A stretch of 64,000 bases of DNA from Terana coerulea (lineage: Eukaryota > Basidiomycota > Agaricomycetes > Polyporales > Phanerochaetaceae): NCBI GenBank assembly GCA_024811115.1, contig JAKOGH010000743.1, positions 272,370-336,369 of the forward strand, read 5' to 3'. The notes under the pieces were generated by a model. That model worked only from the letters and a program-made list of their open reading frames with translations, was not told the DNA's origin and ran no database searches. Made by a program: the position numbers and the translations under genes. This document shows, piece by piece, positions 45,553-56,369 of the stretch. Position 1 is the stretch's first letter; every line of letters begins with the position of its first letter.

Positions 45553-46658
45553 ATGGTTCGTGTGCATAACATCGATGTCGTGCCTCCCGTTATCAACTCC
45601 TCCTGCGCTTGGGCTTCCGACTTCACTCAACTCCAAGAGTTGTATAACTCCCCGCACACTGGGGCGATAACCACTCGCACGGCGACGCTGCAGGGATTTA
45701 TCGAAAATGCAGCGCATAGCGTGAGTACACGTATATACTTGCAGCTCACGGATACTCACACGACTAATACTGGCATATCTAGGTTGTGTTTACATCCTCT
45801 TCAGTTTCTACGCTCAACTCATACGGATATTCGCCTCACCCTCTGAGTCGCTACCTTGGATGGGCGGAGACCCTCTTGACAAACGCGATGGGTTCTGGCA
45901 ATCGTACAATCAAACCCATCATCATCAGCATAACGGCCGCTACCCCCAGTGAACTGGATTCAATGGTGACGGCTGTCCAGGAACTCCGAGCCCGCCTTCG
46001 CGAGATTTATACTCCTCGTACTCCTGGCGACCCATCTCGCATCGATACATCCGACCTCATCGCAGTGGAACTGAACACTTCTTGCCCTAATATCAAGAAC
46101 GCCCCGCCCCCTTCGTACAATTTCCCATCTTTGATACCCTTCCTTGATATTCTCGCCACGGCATTCTTCACCGATCTCACCCTCACCATCGGGCTCAAGC
46201 TTCCTCCCTACCTGTATGCAACATGCTTCGAAGATGCGGTCAAGACTATAGGGGCATTCTCACAGGCGGCGGAAGATACAGAGACTCGCAATCCGTTCGC
46301 ATTCATCACTTGCACCAACACATTGGGCTCGTCTCTGCTATTTGACAATCAGGTTCACACAAAATCAGATGCAACTAGAGATGAATCAAGCTTTGCTTTG
46401 CCATCACCACTTGGGGGGTTAGGTGGGGAGGCAATACACCCGATTGCACTTGGCAATGTTTATGCCTTTGCTCAACTTCTTTCAAAACAAAGAGATCCTT
46501 CTCTGCAAGGCATCAAAATCATTGGAGTGGGTGGGGTTACATCCTCTGCTGCTATGGAGAGAATGTACAAAGCAGGGGCTGTCATAGTAGGATGTGCTAC
46601 TCTGTTAGGAAGACAAGGGGTTCAGGGATTTCAGGCACTACTACACCGAAGCAACTAG
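45553..46658 (+). CDS. URA1: Class 1A (fumarate-type) dihydroorotate dehydrogenase
   Basis: Exons 45553-45720 and 45783-46658 give 347 residues. The enzyme oxidises dihydroorotate to orotate in pyrimidine synthesis. Visible signatures are INSSCAWASDF, TGAITTRTATLQGF, NSYGYSPHPLSRYL, the catalytic-cysteine motif ELNTSCPNIK (Cys as base marks class 1A; class 2 mitochondrial enzymes use Ser), FITCTNTLGSSLLF, PLGGLGGEAIHPIAL, IKIIGVGGVTSSAAMERM and AGAVIVGCATLLGR for the FMN phosphate. No transit peptide is present, which fits a soluble enzyme. The last 105 codons (from about 46340) are nearly devoid of CpG and AT-rich, in contrast to the CpG-rich first two thirds. The reading frame is nevertheless intact. 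Confidence 0.93.
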
Positions 46659-46719
46659 CAAGTTTATATATTAGAAGTTATGCACAACAGAGTATGCCAA
46701 TTTGCAAATGTGCACAGAT

Positions 46720-46990
46720 TAGTGTTGCCAATTAAAGTTCAGTTTGGTTCAGTTCTTGGTTTGGGGCATAGCTAATGGCCAATATGCCTCAAACTAAGTT
46801 CAAAGTTTAGTGATTGAGGGTCCAGTCCAGTCCAGGTCTGTGGCTGAAACTTGCATAGACCAGGACTAAGACTAGTCAAAGATCAGGGCTCACTGAGCAA
46901 ACTGGACTAAGACTACAGAACTGTGGTCCTAAGTACAGTCCTGGACCAGTTATGAGTTATAACTGTGGCAGAGACTATACTTAATGCACA
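46720..46990 (+). mobile_element. Fragment of hAT-like element(s)
   Basis: Position 46720 begins TAGTGTTGCCAA, the same terminus as the complete element at 49963-50928, and is followed by its GTTTGGTTCAG-like subterminal repeats. From about 46825 the sequence changes to the AGTCC/GGACT-rich subterminal type of the element at 49330. No matching right end is visible, so these are broken copies. Confidence 0.6.
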
Positions 46991-47919
46991 CAGGGAAACT
47001 TCATCAGAAACAGTGTTTGGCGCCATAGCAGGGCCCTTGCGGCAGAGTGCTCGCAGCTTGTGTAGCATTGGCTGGAAGCTCCGTAGCATTTGGTAGCTAC
47101 AATGCTAAGCTCAGTAGCACTATGTACAATATGTCACACAATGAGTGGGTTCAGTAGTCACATGTAGTTAGGTTTAATATACTTACATGCAATGATCCAT
47201 TTTCTGTCACAGAGGTAGTGAGGTGGTACAAATATGGCAGCGGCGTGGGGCGATGCGAGAGCGAAGAAGGCCATGTCGGCAACGGCAACACACTCCTGTC
47301 GAACAACATGCACTCCCAGAACTTGTCTGCACCAATCTTGCCCTGTTTGCTGTCAGGGCTTCGTCTTCCGGCCCTCATCCTCAGCCCGGTCTGTCTGTGT
47401 TGCGCGAGATGGACTTGCTGAGGGGGCATGTGTGCTTGCACTCATGTGACTGCACGCTGTCATCTGTTGTGTGAGACCTCCGAGCTGAAAACTTCTGATA
47501 GTGCCAGTGCAAAGTGCATATGTGTATAATTTAAGTTATTTAAGTTATAACCTTTTAGGACTATATACAGCCAACAATGCCCATGCACTGACCCATCTCG
47601 CCTCACAGGCTCTATTCCGTCTACCATGCTGTGGCAAGCAATATAGCTGCGTGAATGTTTGAACAGTGGTGATATCAGGTGATGACACTGACAGAACTCA
47701 GTGTCCGAGCAAGTCCGAGCATTGCCAACAAGGCATTTGATGCTTGCTCTAAAGACTCACGTGGCCGTGAGAACTGAACGTGATCAGTCAACAAGGTTTT
47801 AGTGCTTTGCTCCCTCTTTCTCATCAACTTCACTCTTTCTCCGCCCCATCGTACCTATGCGGGATGCAGCCAGAATCTCACAGGTGCGTAAACTTATTTG
47901 AGAGTACTCTTTCTAACAG

Positions 47920-48088
47920 GGCCCTCTTGGAAGGTCGAGGACTTGGCTAAACTAGCGCTCCTTGTCACCGAGCATGGCATTGACTTCCTGGATGTATGTT
48001 TTGGCATTCGCGGAGCCAATGTAAGTAATATCGCAGTGCAAGGGCTCATATCTAATGATACTTCTGTACAGCACTATCCAGCAACACC
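47920..48088 (+). pseudogene. Fragment of an old-yellow-enzyme (NADH:flavin oxidoreductase) gene
   Basis: The frame reads PSWKVEDLAKLALLVTEHGI and continues DFLDV, the segment of fungal OYE proteins just before the SSGG loop. An intron-like GTAAGT...TACAG (48021-48071) follows, so the piece was copied from genomic DNA, not from mRNA. The match stops at about 48088, where a different gene's sequence begins. Confidence 0.65.
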
Positions 48089-48480
48089 ATGCAAGTCTTT
48101 GCAAACCACACCACGCCCATTCAGTGAGGCAAATTCACGTCAGACAGCAAGCAGATCATTACTGCAGACAGCAGCAACCTTATCTTCTGGGACCCTTGGC
48201 AGGCTGCACTGATTTACAAGCTCACATTGCAGGACGCTTCGCTTTGACCTCGGCTCTATCATATTGCTCGCGGTGAACCCGGCTTCAATGCTCACGGTCC
48301 TCGGCAGCAGGTCTGTCAGCATGCACGTCATGAACCTAAGGAAGGGCAACATTGTTGGCTCGGTCGGTGGGCACAAAGAAGGCGAGCGTGGGGTGGATCG
48401 CTTTTGTCGATTTCGCTGGCGTGGGCCGGGTTTGGCGGTGTGGTCGTGGCGGTGGGGCTAGCGGTAAGGCACGTGCGGCC
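48089..48480 (+). pseudogene. Fragment of a WD40 gene of Sqt1/AAMP type
   Basis: From an ATG the frame reads MQVFANHTTPIQ, a stop, then KFTSDSKQIITADSSNLIFW and DPWQAALIYKL. After a frame change come LLAVNPASMLTVLGS, VHVMNL-like and GGHKEGE. This order matches two consecutive WD40 blades of the ribosome-assembly chaperone family Sqt1/AAMP. Stops and frame changes show that it is dead. Confidence 0.6.
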
Positions 48481-48639
48481 GCTGTGCCTCATGCATGAGC
48501 AGGACTATTGCATAAAGGATGCCGAGGGTAGGTGCATACTGCAATGCTGCCACCAAATGCTGGCCGCAGACGCGAATGGCAATAAGCTCACAGACATGCT
48601 CACGATTGCTGCTGGGCGTTGTTGCGCCCATAGTCCACA

Positions 48640-48840
48640 CGCCTGCCCTCGTGCTCAACAATCAGGACTCAGTCGACAAAGAGCGGCTCAAGATGCCTGA
48701 AAGCCACTTCATGTGCTATGTCGGCAAGGGCTACGTGAGCCTCCCAGATAAGCTTGACACCAAGCTTGATATCCCGCGGCTCATCCACCACCTCAAGGAC
48801 ATAGGCCACTCGCATCAAGAACAATACTCAGTATGTTATA
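48640..48840 (+). pseudogene. Coding-like fragment of unknown origin
   Basis: One frame reads ALVLNNQDSVDKERLKMPES and then HFMCYVGKGYVSLPDKLDTK and LDIPRLIHHLKDIGHS. It has coding-type composition in AT-rich surroundings, but I do not recognise the family. It is probably a third captured exon. Confidence 0.4.
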
Positions 48841-49144
48841 ATAGCGTCTGTGGCTTGACTTTCCTTGTATTTAAATAAAATAAAATTTCGCAATATATCT
48901 TTTTGCTCGCTATTTCATGGTGTGCTTGAGATATTGTGCACTACATAGCTGATACACCAGCTACATGTCTGCTATAGGCTGGCTACGGTATGCTACTGAA
49001 CACAAGGTGAAAGCTACAGAGGCCGCTGAGCTCAAAGAGACAGCTACCAGTGCTACGTAAAAGGGGACTCATATGCAAAGCTATTGCTGCTACCTAGGCT
49101 GCTGAGCGGTTTTGGGGCCTTGCCATTTTTCCCTGATGTTAAGG

Positions 49145-49325
49145 AAAGATAAATATAAACAAGTACTGACAGGCCAATAGCCAATGCTAAGTTCTTAGTA
49201 ACTAAGTCAGCATTGCAGTGTATAACCAGTACAATGGTAGAGCTTACCTAAGTCCTCAGTGACCAAGAGGTCGAAACAAGGACTTAGGCTAGCTACAGAG
49301 GTCCTTATACACTACTGCACTTTTA
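49145..49325 (-). repeat. Diverged fragment related to the 420-bp LTR family
   Basis: Read on the minus strand it contains CGACCTCTTGGTCACTGAGG and a GCAATGCTGACTTAGTTACT-like stretch shared with the interior of the solo LTRs at 53398, 56370 and 56800. No ends are preserved. Confidence 0.45.
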
Positions 49326-49329
49326 TAAC

Positions 49330-51016
49330 TAGTGTTTCAAGATCTAGTCCTGAGGACCACAAAAGACTGAGAATTGGACTGGACTGGACTGCTTTAGGAC
49401 TGATTTTGGTTCTAGTCCTATAGTGGTCCTGTTCTAGTCCCAGTCATGGTCCTTGTCTATGGCCAAGAAGCTAATACTGCTAAAGACTGGTCAGGACCAG
49501 TCCAAGACCAGTCCTAATATGCATCCAATATTGATAGTTTTGAGAACTTGTAAATCAAAAATGTGAGATGCTAACTTACTTTTGCTAGAAGGAAGTCTTT
49601 AGACTGTAGTTTTTTAAAGCAGTGGTAACAATATATTGCTTAGATTTCTAAAGTGAACTTGGTTACAAGTCACTGTAGAGTGCTAAGCTATGAAGAGAAG
49701 TTGGCTTAAAACTTATAGTATTCAGTTTTCATTAACTTTCAAAGCTAGGAACTCATATAAAAGACAAACTTAGCATAATAGTAATATATAGCATATAGGC
49801 TGCTACTAGTCAGCAGGGCATAGTGACTTATAGAGTACAAATTTAATTAAGACTGGTTTAAGACTAGTTTAGACTGGTCAAGGACTGCATTTAGTCCTTG
49901 ACTAGTCTGAACCAGTCGAAGACTGCAAAAGGACTACAGTCCTAGTCCAGTCTTACATGTATTAGTGTTGCCAAAGTTTGATTTGGTTTGGTTTGGGCCC
50001 ATTTTTGTCCAAACTAGAATCAGAACTAAGTGTTTAGCAGCCAAACCAGAATTGAACTGAACCAAACCAGCATGAACTAGTTTGGTCAGTTCAGTTCAAG
50101 GTTTGAACTAGTTCAAACCATTGAACCATGTATATATCAGCTTTATGTTAGAATATAAGCGCCCAACCGCTGCTATGCACAAGCACATATTAGCACCACA
50201 AGGACTATTGCCCATTATGGACATAAGAGATCCAGAGCATTTACCTTGGGTATTCCATGAACTAGAGTAGAGTTATTTGACCTCTCACTATATGCCACAT
50301 ATGTAGATTATCTGTAATTAGCCAGACCTGAGTATAGTACCAGAAGTCTTAGCAGTTCCAGAGATTCTAGATTACTTGTATATATATCAGCCTGAATATG
50401 CTAAATATCACTAAGTTCAATCATATCCTTTCTCTCACTTTGCTCTGTCAAATTAGTATAATTGCAATGGTAGATTATAATAGAGTTATATATTGACATT
50501 TAAAGGGTGTGTATAGTGCAAAAGCCATACATTATGATGTTTTGAAGCTCAGTGTCCGATAGAGGCTGCCAGTTGCCATTTTTGGCAGCTATTAATGATA
50601 TTATGTATACACCAAAACATAAACAGAGTGACATTTGGTGCTCAGTTTACAAGCACAATAATGAAAAAATTGTTTAGACATGCTACAGTAAGTAAGTTCA
50701 TGTACTTTTCCTATAAATCCTAGTACAAATACACTACATAACATATACATAATCAATAGTTTGAACCAATTCAAACTTGGTTTAGAAGCGTGACAGCTAT
50801 GCTTCAAACTAAGAACTAAACTAAGTTACTTAGAGGCCAAACCAGAACTAAACCAAACTAAATCACATGGTTCAGTTCATTGGTTCTAGTTCTGAACTGC
50901 CAAACTGAACTGAACTTTGGCAACACTAACATTTATGGTCCTGGTCTTTAGGTAGTCCTAGTCCTGGTGCTAGCAAAAATTGAAAAGACTAGACCGGACA
51001 AGACCTCAAAACACTA
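49330..51016. mobile_element. Non-autonomous hAT-like element with perfect 8-bp target duplication
   Basis: The element starts TAGTGTTTCAAGATCTAGTCC and ends ...ACCTCAAAACACTA; read inverted, the end begins TAGTGTTTTGAGGTC. The 8-mer TTTATAAC flanks it exactly (49322-49329 and 51017-51024). Both subterminal regions are packed with AGTCC/GGACT motifs in both directions, likely transposase-binding or hairpin-forming sites. No transposase is encoded. A second element (49963-50928) is inserted inside it. Confidence 0.85.
49963..50928. mobile_element. Nested 966-bp hAT-like element
   Basis: Its ends are exact inverted repeats of at least 14 bases (TAGTGTTGCCAAAGTT left; AACTTTGGCAACACTA right). 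Flanking 8-mers ACATGTAT (49955-49962) and ACATTTAT (50929-50936) differ at one base. Subterminal DNA is full of GGTTTGG/CCAAACC and GTTCAG/CTGAAC motifs. The middle is AT-rich without coding signal. Confidence 0.85.
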
Positions 51017-51220
51017 TTTATAACCAATCTGGATGATAGTGTGACTGTGAATGTTTTGAATTGTTCCAAATGGCCAGTGGAGACTGCTGTGGCTGGTAAT
51101 GCTAGATGAAATTCTGGACAGTGTGATGCCAGAATTAGTGTAACATTAGCAAGACAGCATCTCTTCTAGATGCATCTGAAGGCTTCTGATGTGCCTGATT
51201 AATCTGAGTGACCTGTATTC

Positions 51221-51761
51221 TATCACAAAACTACAATACTCACTTGCTGGGATGATTTGAAAGAAGTGAGGAAAAGCAAGAAGGACTTGAGTAAGCTAGT
51301 AGAGCAGATATAAATCAATGATATTGTTGAGTCTGATGGTTTAGCCCACAGATCAGCCTCCTTATATACATGTGTAGAGGGACCCCAGACACTATTTAAG
51401 ACCTCTAATACTATATGCTGACTGATACAGTCAGGTGGCGTCTGACTAAAGCTCCAGAGCATACCACTGCTCTAACTCCCTTATCAGATCTGATCTAGCT
51501 ATCATGCTAACATCAACACTATCTAGATGTCCTAATCGAGCTACTGTACACTATCAGTCCATGATGTCATAGTCCAGAACAGTTCCAAACCTGAGTACTG
51601 GATCCTACGTCATATGAGGCATATTCCTGTTAACCATGCAACAAGCACATAGCAAACTGATCCAGCATCTTGTAACACTATGTGATGACTTGGTGACATG
51701 TCCTATGACTTGATGTTATACTCTAAGCACTGTGGATTAGTGCTGAGGGAAATTTGTGACA
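51221..51761 (-). mobile_element. Solo LTR of the chromovirus family (copy 1)
   Basis: This 541-bp sequence is about 80-90 percent similar by eye to 54507-55069 and 57799-58354. On the plus strand it starts TATCACAAAACTACAATACT and ends GGGAAATTTGTGACA. Flanking 5-mers (TATTC and GATTT) do not match, so it is old or recombined. Confidence 0.8.
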
Positions 51762-53397
51762 GATTTGAGATAAATGCCTGATGGTTCCATCTGATTAAAA
51801 TAGCCTTGCTACATATGATTATATGGTGTGTATAGTGTACATAGGCCCATAGCAAGGATCTTCTCTTTGTAGACTCTATAGTATGCACTTACTCTATAAT
51901 AGTACTATACAGTTACTCTTTATACTATAAGAGTGCTATGCACTAGCAAAGGAGAGTATATAGACCAATATATTAAATATAAAACAACAGTGACATGTAT
52001 AGCCATTATTGTACACATACAACATATAACATATCTACTGCGTATAGCACTAGTCCATAAACAGCAGCTGGGTTGATTATTGCCAGCATATTTTGCACAC
52101 CATAGAACAGTACCACACAGCACAATTCCATTTGCATAAGTACAGTACTTCACACATTGGTATGTTGCATTAGTCACTCTGCTTTGAAATTCTCTATTAG
52201 TTCTGCTTTAGTAAAAGTATACTTCATCTGGATAGTAAAGGGCTTTGCACTAACCTTGGCCCTGTATGTGCATAAGCATCAAGCTCGATAATACAAACAT
52301 ACAACTTACCATGCATTTTCCCAAAGCTACAGCTGTCAGCATGCACAAAATGTTGAATTTGCAGACTTTCACTTAATGAGGTTCTTGAGATAGGTGTTTT
52401 AAATAGGCTTATAGTTGTTATGCTCAAACTTATTGTTCTTTGGTGCAAAAACACCCGGCTTCTAGTGTTTGAGTGCATATTCAACCTATGAAACAATGAG
52501 CATCAGTACTATTACAGAAACAGAATATAGTACTCACTGTGGTTGCAACTAAGGCAATCAGCGGCAGTAGAATAGGGTTAAATTGAGCATTAAAGACCCT
52601 GTGACTCTCATCTTTTGTGTTTGTGAACCACTGTGTAGTGGTGATATCTAGATAATAGCATGGCTGTACTTGCCCTTTTGCTGCAACATACATGAATATG
52701 TGATTGATTATGAAAGAGCACATTTACGTACATTCTTTGTAATCACACATGACGAATTTGTTGTTATTTAATAGGTCTTTGACTCTTTTAACAATTTTGT
52801 GTAACTTAAGATTGGTTAGATTATATGCAGCAACAATGAGCTGCTGCACCTTGCTTTTCACTCCACTACACAACTGCCATGTGCATTGCTTCACCTGAAG
52901 ATGAAATCATATGTGTGATATACAGTGAGATTGAAGAAGAAACATACAAGAGTCATGGTGAATTCACTATACAGAGGGTCAGTTGTCAACCACATGGCAT
53001 GACAAGATGCTCTTATGTCTTGGCTAGTAAACAGCATGAGTACAGGTAGTGCGTGAGGGTTACAGATAAGGGTACTGAAGAGTAAGTGTGGAGGTAAGCA
53101 AATGGAAACCTGTGACACTCGTGACCAACCCATGAGATACATAGTATATACATGTATTTTACAGTGTAATAGAAGAATTTTAAGCTATAGAATATGTCAC
53201 TTGGTTGAGTATTGCATAAGATATTGATTATCTTTGCTAAAGGTGTTGCTCTTGCTTAGCAGCACTGTATTTCTGTGAATCCTGTGCTGATTTGCCTAAA
53301 TCCAAGTTTTTGAGATTGCCCAGTGGCATACTATTAGTTTACATATAGAAGAGAAGGGTAGGCAAGGTGAAACATCGAAGCAAATGTGTTTAACTAT
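51762..53397. other. Decayed AT-rich region without a recognisable gene
   Basis: The region is AT-rich and nearly free of CpG. Several minus-strand frames (52224-52496, 52481-52723, 52891-53142) could be remnants of one gene, but stops are frequent and I recognise no domain. It is probably old transposon sequence. Confidence 0.4.
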
Positions 53398-53817
53398 TGT
53401 TGTGGAAATGAGCTCGATACATACTCAGAGCGAGCAGATCAGAGCGGATGTGGATGGATGATAGAATCACGCACGGGGAGGGCAACAAGGGCCAGCTCCC
53501 AGTGGACCTCATAGAATGAGCAGGCAAAGGCTGATACTTGTCTCCAATAACCAAGTTAGCATTGCAGTGATATACAATACACAGGTTATATACCTTGTTC
53601 CCAATGACCAAGAGGTCGAAATGAGGAGCAAGGCAAGAGAGTCTGAGTGCTAAGAGTCCGAGAGCATGAGAAGAATTAAGCCGCGTTTGGGCGCTAAGCG
53701 CCGGGATCATCGGAATAAAGTCTAAGGCTCTGGGGCTGCTACTAGGCTGTGTATCTGTGCTAAATAAATGCAGGGAAAATGAAAAATAATACTACATATG
53801 CATTTCTGTCTGCAACA
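53398..53817 (-). mobile_element. Solo LTR of the 420-bp family (copy C, inverted) with 5-bp duplication
   Basis: The 420-bp repeat is the inverted relative of 56370-56789 and 56800-57223. On its own strand it begins TGTTGCAGACAG and ends ACAACA. It is flanked exactly by ACTAT (53393-53397 and 53818-53822). Confidence 0.87.
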
Positions 53818-53822
53818 ACTAT

Positions 53823-54501
53823 CTTCTCCTGCTTACTAGCCTGCAAATCATGTATCTCACTCATTCCGTGGCCAATTTTTACATTCTTGAGCTTATTAAA
53901 TCCGCATTAATGTCCTTTACATGATTAAGTATAGACAAGAGGCCTATGGGCAATACGTCTATAGAACGAATTGACAGACAAGTTTATAATTCAGGCTAAC
54001 AACTGTAACTCTAGCTTTCTCAATTCCATGCCAATTTGCCTCATTCTAGCTTTATTTAAATTGTATTAATGTATGTATTAACTTTATAATCTAGCTACAT
54101 CATAATCTCATGCTATTAAAGATGGTTGAGGTGCCTAACCCATAGGCAAAACCCCTACCTAAGGCAATCTGTGCTTAACCTGTATTTGTGGGAAGGGTAA
54201 GGATATTTGCTGAGTAAGGGTGTAGGTTGGCTCTCAAACACTCAAGGGTATATCCATGCTATTTACTAGTTCTGGCAGGCTCTCAACACTGCTACCTTGG
54301 CTTTGGATACAGCTGCAGCCTCTTCAAGCCATGCATTACTAACTGTTAGAAATACTTGAAAGCCCTTATATGTCCACTTAAGAATCAATTTAGTTAAAGA
54401 CATAACATCTTGCTCCCATGTTTTGGCCGGCACCCTGAATGAGATGAAGAGTGCAGCAATCATATAGTGGGTTGTTAGTGTGCAAAAGGAAGAAGGTGAC
54501 G
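53823..54501. other. Decayed AT-rich spacer
   Basis: AT-rich spacer. A minus-strand frame at 54266-54463 (ending VAVLRACQN) may be a transposon-gene remnant. Nothing is recognisable. Confidence 0.4.
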
Positions 54502-54506
54502 GGAGA

Positions 54507-55069
54507 TATCACAAAACTCTAATACTCACCTGTTAGGAATGCTTGGGGAGTTGGGGAGAAGCAGGGGACTTTGAGTAGAGCGAGTAGAGGAGATATGAAT
54601 CAACGTTGTTGTTGAGTCTGGGGTGTTAGCCCTCAGACCAGCCTCCTTATATACATGTGTGAGGGACCCTAGACACTATCTAAGACCTCTAATACCATAT
54701 GCTGACTGATACAGCCAGGTAATCCATGACTAAGGCTTCAGAGCATACCGCCGCTCTAACTCCCTTATCAGATCCTGACCTAGCTATCATGCTAACATCA
54801 ACACTATCTAGATGTCCTAATCTAGCTACTATACACTACCAGTACACGATGTCATAGTGACCTCATAGTGAGGTCATAGTCTAGAACGAATCCAGAACTG
54901 AGTCCATGATCCTATGTCCATATGAGGCATATCCCTGATAACCATGCGTCCGTCGCATGGCCAACTGATCAGCATCTTGTAACGCTGTTGTGACAACTGG
55001 GTAACGTGTCCCGTGACTTGATGCTACACTTTAGGTGCTGTAGACTAGCGCTGAGGGAAATTTGTGACA
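54507..55069 (-). mobile_element. Solo LTR of the chromovirus family (copy 2) with 5-bp duplication
   Basis: The 563-bp copy runs from TATCAC to GTGACA on the plus strand. It is flanked exactly by GGAGA (54502-54506 and 55070-55074). This copy defines the LTR termini of the family (on the minus strand TGTCAC...GTGATA). Confidence 0.88.
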
Positions 55070-55074
55070 GGAGA

Positions 55075-55842
55075 ATGTCATTGTAAGACAGCAAAGGTGC
55101 TTTAGCAATGGTAGCCGAAGACTTGCAGCAGTTGGGTAGGTTCAATGCAATTGCTACTGCAGATGTCAAAGAGAACTGGTAAAGGTTAATTATAGATACA
55201 GCAGGTTCTAACATGAGTACTTACTGCAGGGTCTAAGTGAACACATTTCTTGGCAGAGTGGGCTTGTTCTCTGTCAGCTTTGGCTGTTGGGTTTGCTACT
55301 GAGGTGGATGTGATTAGTGGAGGCAGAATACACACATCATGTACCTCTTCTTATTCTTTGCAGCTAGCAGCTAGTGGCTCTTTTTCCGTTTGACTTCACT
55401 ATCCTCACTATCTTTGTCCTCTGAGTCAGATTCCTTCTCATCTTCAGGAGCATTGAGGGTCCTCTTGCCTTCTTCATTAGCATTAGGATCATCAACAAGC
55501 TCTTAGAGCTCTTTGTCTTCAGTAGATTGACAGCTTCATGTCAATGTAAGTCTGAGACCATCTCATATGAGATAGAGCATGTACATTGTTTATTTTTGCC
55601 TTTTTGCCTTTCTTCTTCAACAGCTCAGCCTTCTTTTGAGCCTTGGCAGCTTTGAGCTTTGCAAAAATATATTTTTCTATTAGCAGTTCAAGCTTGTCCT
55701 TTTCAAACTCAGAGAGGGCTGGAGAAGCAAGATGTGTGTTCTTCTAGCCAGACTTAGCATGGCTAGTAGACTTCGAGCCCTATAATAGCAATGAGGCTAA
55801 GTTGCTGCTAGTTTGCTCCATCCTCAAGCTATGTTGCATGCT
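55075..55842 (-). pseudogene. Decayed Lys/Glu-rich reading frame
   Basis: On the minus strand a stretch reads ASPALSEFEKDKLELLIEKY and continues FAKLKAAKAQKKAELLKKKG, interrupted by stops further on. It looks like a charged, coiled segment of a former transposon or host gene. I cannot name it. Confidence 0.35.
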
Positions 55843-56060
55843 TAGTGTTTCAAAGTCCAGTCCGGTCCAGTTTTTCACCTCAAAACAATGAGACCTTGAT
55901 CTTGACCAGACCAGAACTAATGCGCCTTCAGTAAAACTGGACTAGGACTGAGTCATTTACAGACCGTGGTCTTTTTGTGGTCATGGACTAGTCAAAACCA
56001 GTCTGTGACTGGAAACAGTCTTTGACCAGTTCAAACTGGTCTTGGGCCAGTTATTTATGT
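55843..56060 (+). mobile_element. Single end of an AGTCC-type hAT-like element
   Basis: It begins TAGTGTTTCAAAGTCCAGTC, matching the left end of the element at 49330, and continues with about 200 bases of the same AGTCC/GGACT-rich subterminal DNA. No partner end is visible. Confidence 0.6.
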
Positions 56061-56364
56061 GTGATGCGCTAACTTTGATGGAATTTGGGCTTAGATACAT
56101 GATAGTCTTGGTAAACTAGCTTCAAATAAAGTAAATCAATTGAAGACTGTATTGTGAAACCCACAAAAGCACACCTAGACAGTAGAGCTTAAGCTTTTAC
56201 AATTAGAGAAGGCATATCTTCCTCGTCAGAATCATACCCAGAGTCATACCCGGTGTCTTCAGCATATGCATAAAGGGCCTTGCGAACTGCTGCCTTGAGC
56301 CTGTTAAGAAGATTGACTTTGTTTCCCTATCTATTGGCTGTTATGGCCTTGGTTTTGAATATAG
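56061..56364. other. AT-rich spacer
   Basis: About 300 bases without a recognisable gene. Weak minus-strand coding-like sequence (acidic, near 56210-56290) is too short to call. Confidence 0.4.
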
Positions 56365-56369
56365 CATTA

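Larger units (their letters stand above)
47011..49135. mobile_element. Candidate hAT-like element carrying host-gene fragments
   Basis: The left end near 47011 begins CAGTGTTTGGCGCC. The right end near 49135, read inverted, begins CAGGGAAAAATGGCAAGGCCC. Subterminal regions carry the pentamer GTAGC several times on the left (47060-47135) and its complement GCTAC on the right (48955-49100), a mirrored pattern typical of hAT ends. Between them lie islands richer in GC and CpG than the surroundings (about 47220-47420 and 47900-48800) that hold pieces of at least two unrelated host genes. No transposase is recognisable. The flanking 8-mers do not match well (4 of 8), so the boundaries are uncertain. 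Confidence 0.5.

Noticed and set aside
8387..46658. A functional gene cluster (for example a biosynthetic or mating-type locus)
   Set aside because: Neighbouring genes belong to unrelated housekeeping processes. The single HMG-box gene has no pheromone, receptor or homeodomain gene nearby.
49330..51016. Repeated AGTCC/GGACT motifs as a CRISPR array or satellite
   Set aside because: Spacing is irregular, both orientations are mixed, the organism is a fungus, and the block is bounded by inverted repeats with an 8-bp duplication, so it is transposon subterminal DNA.
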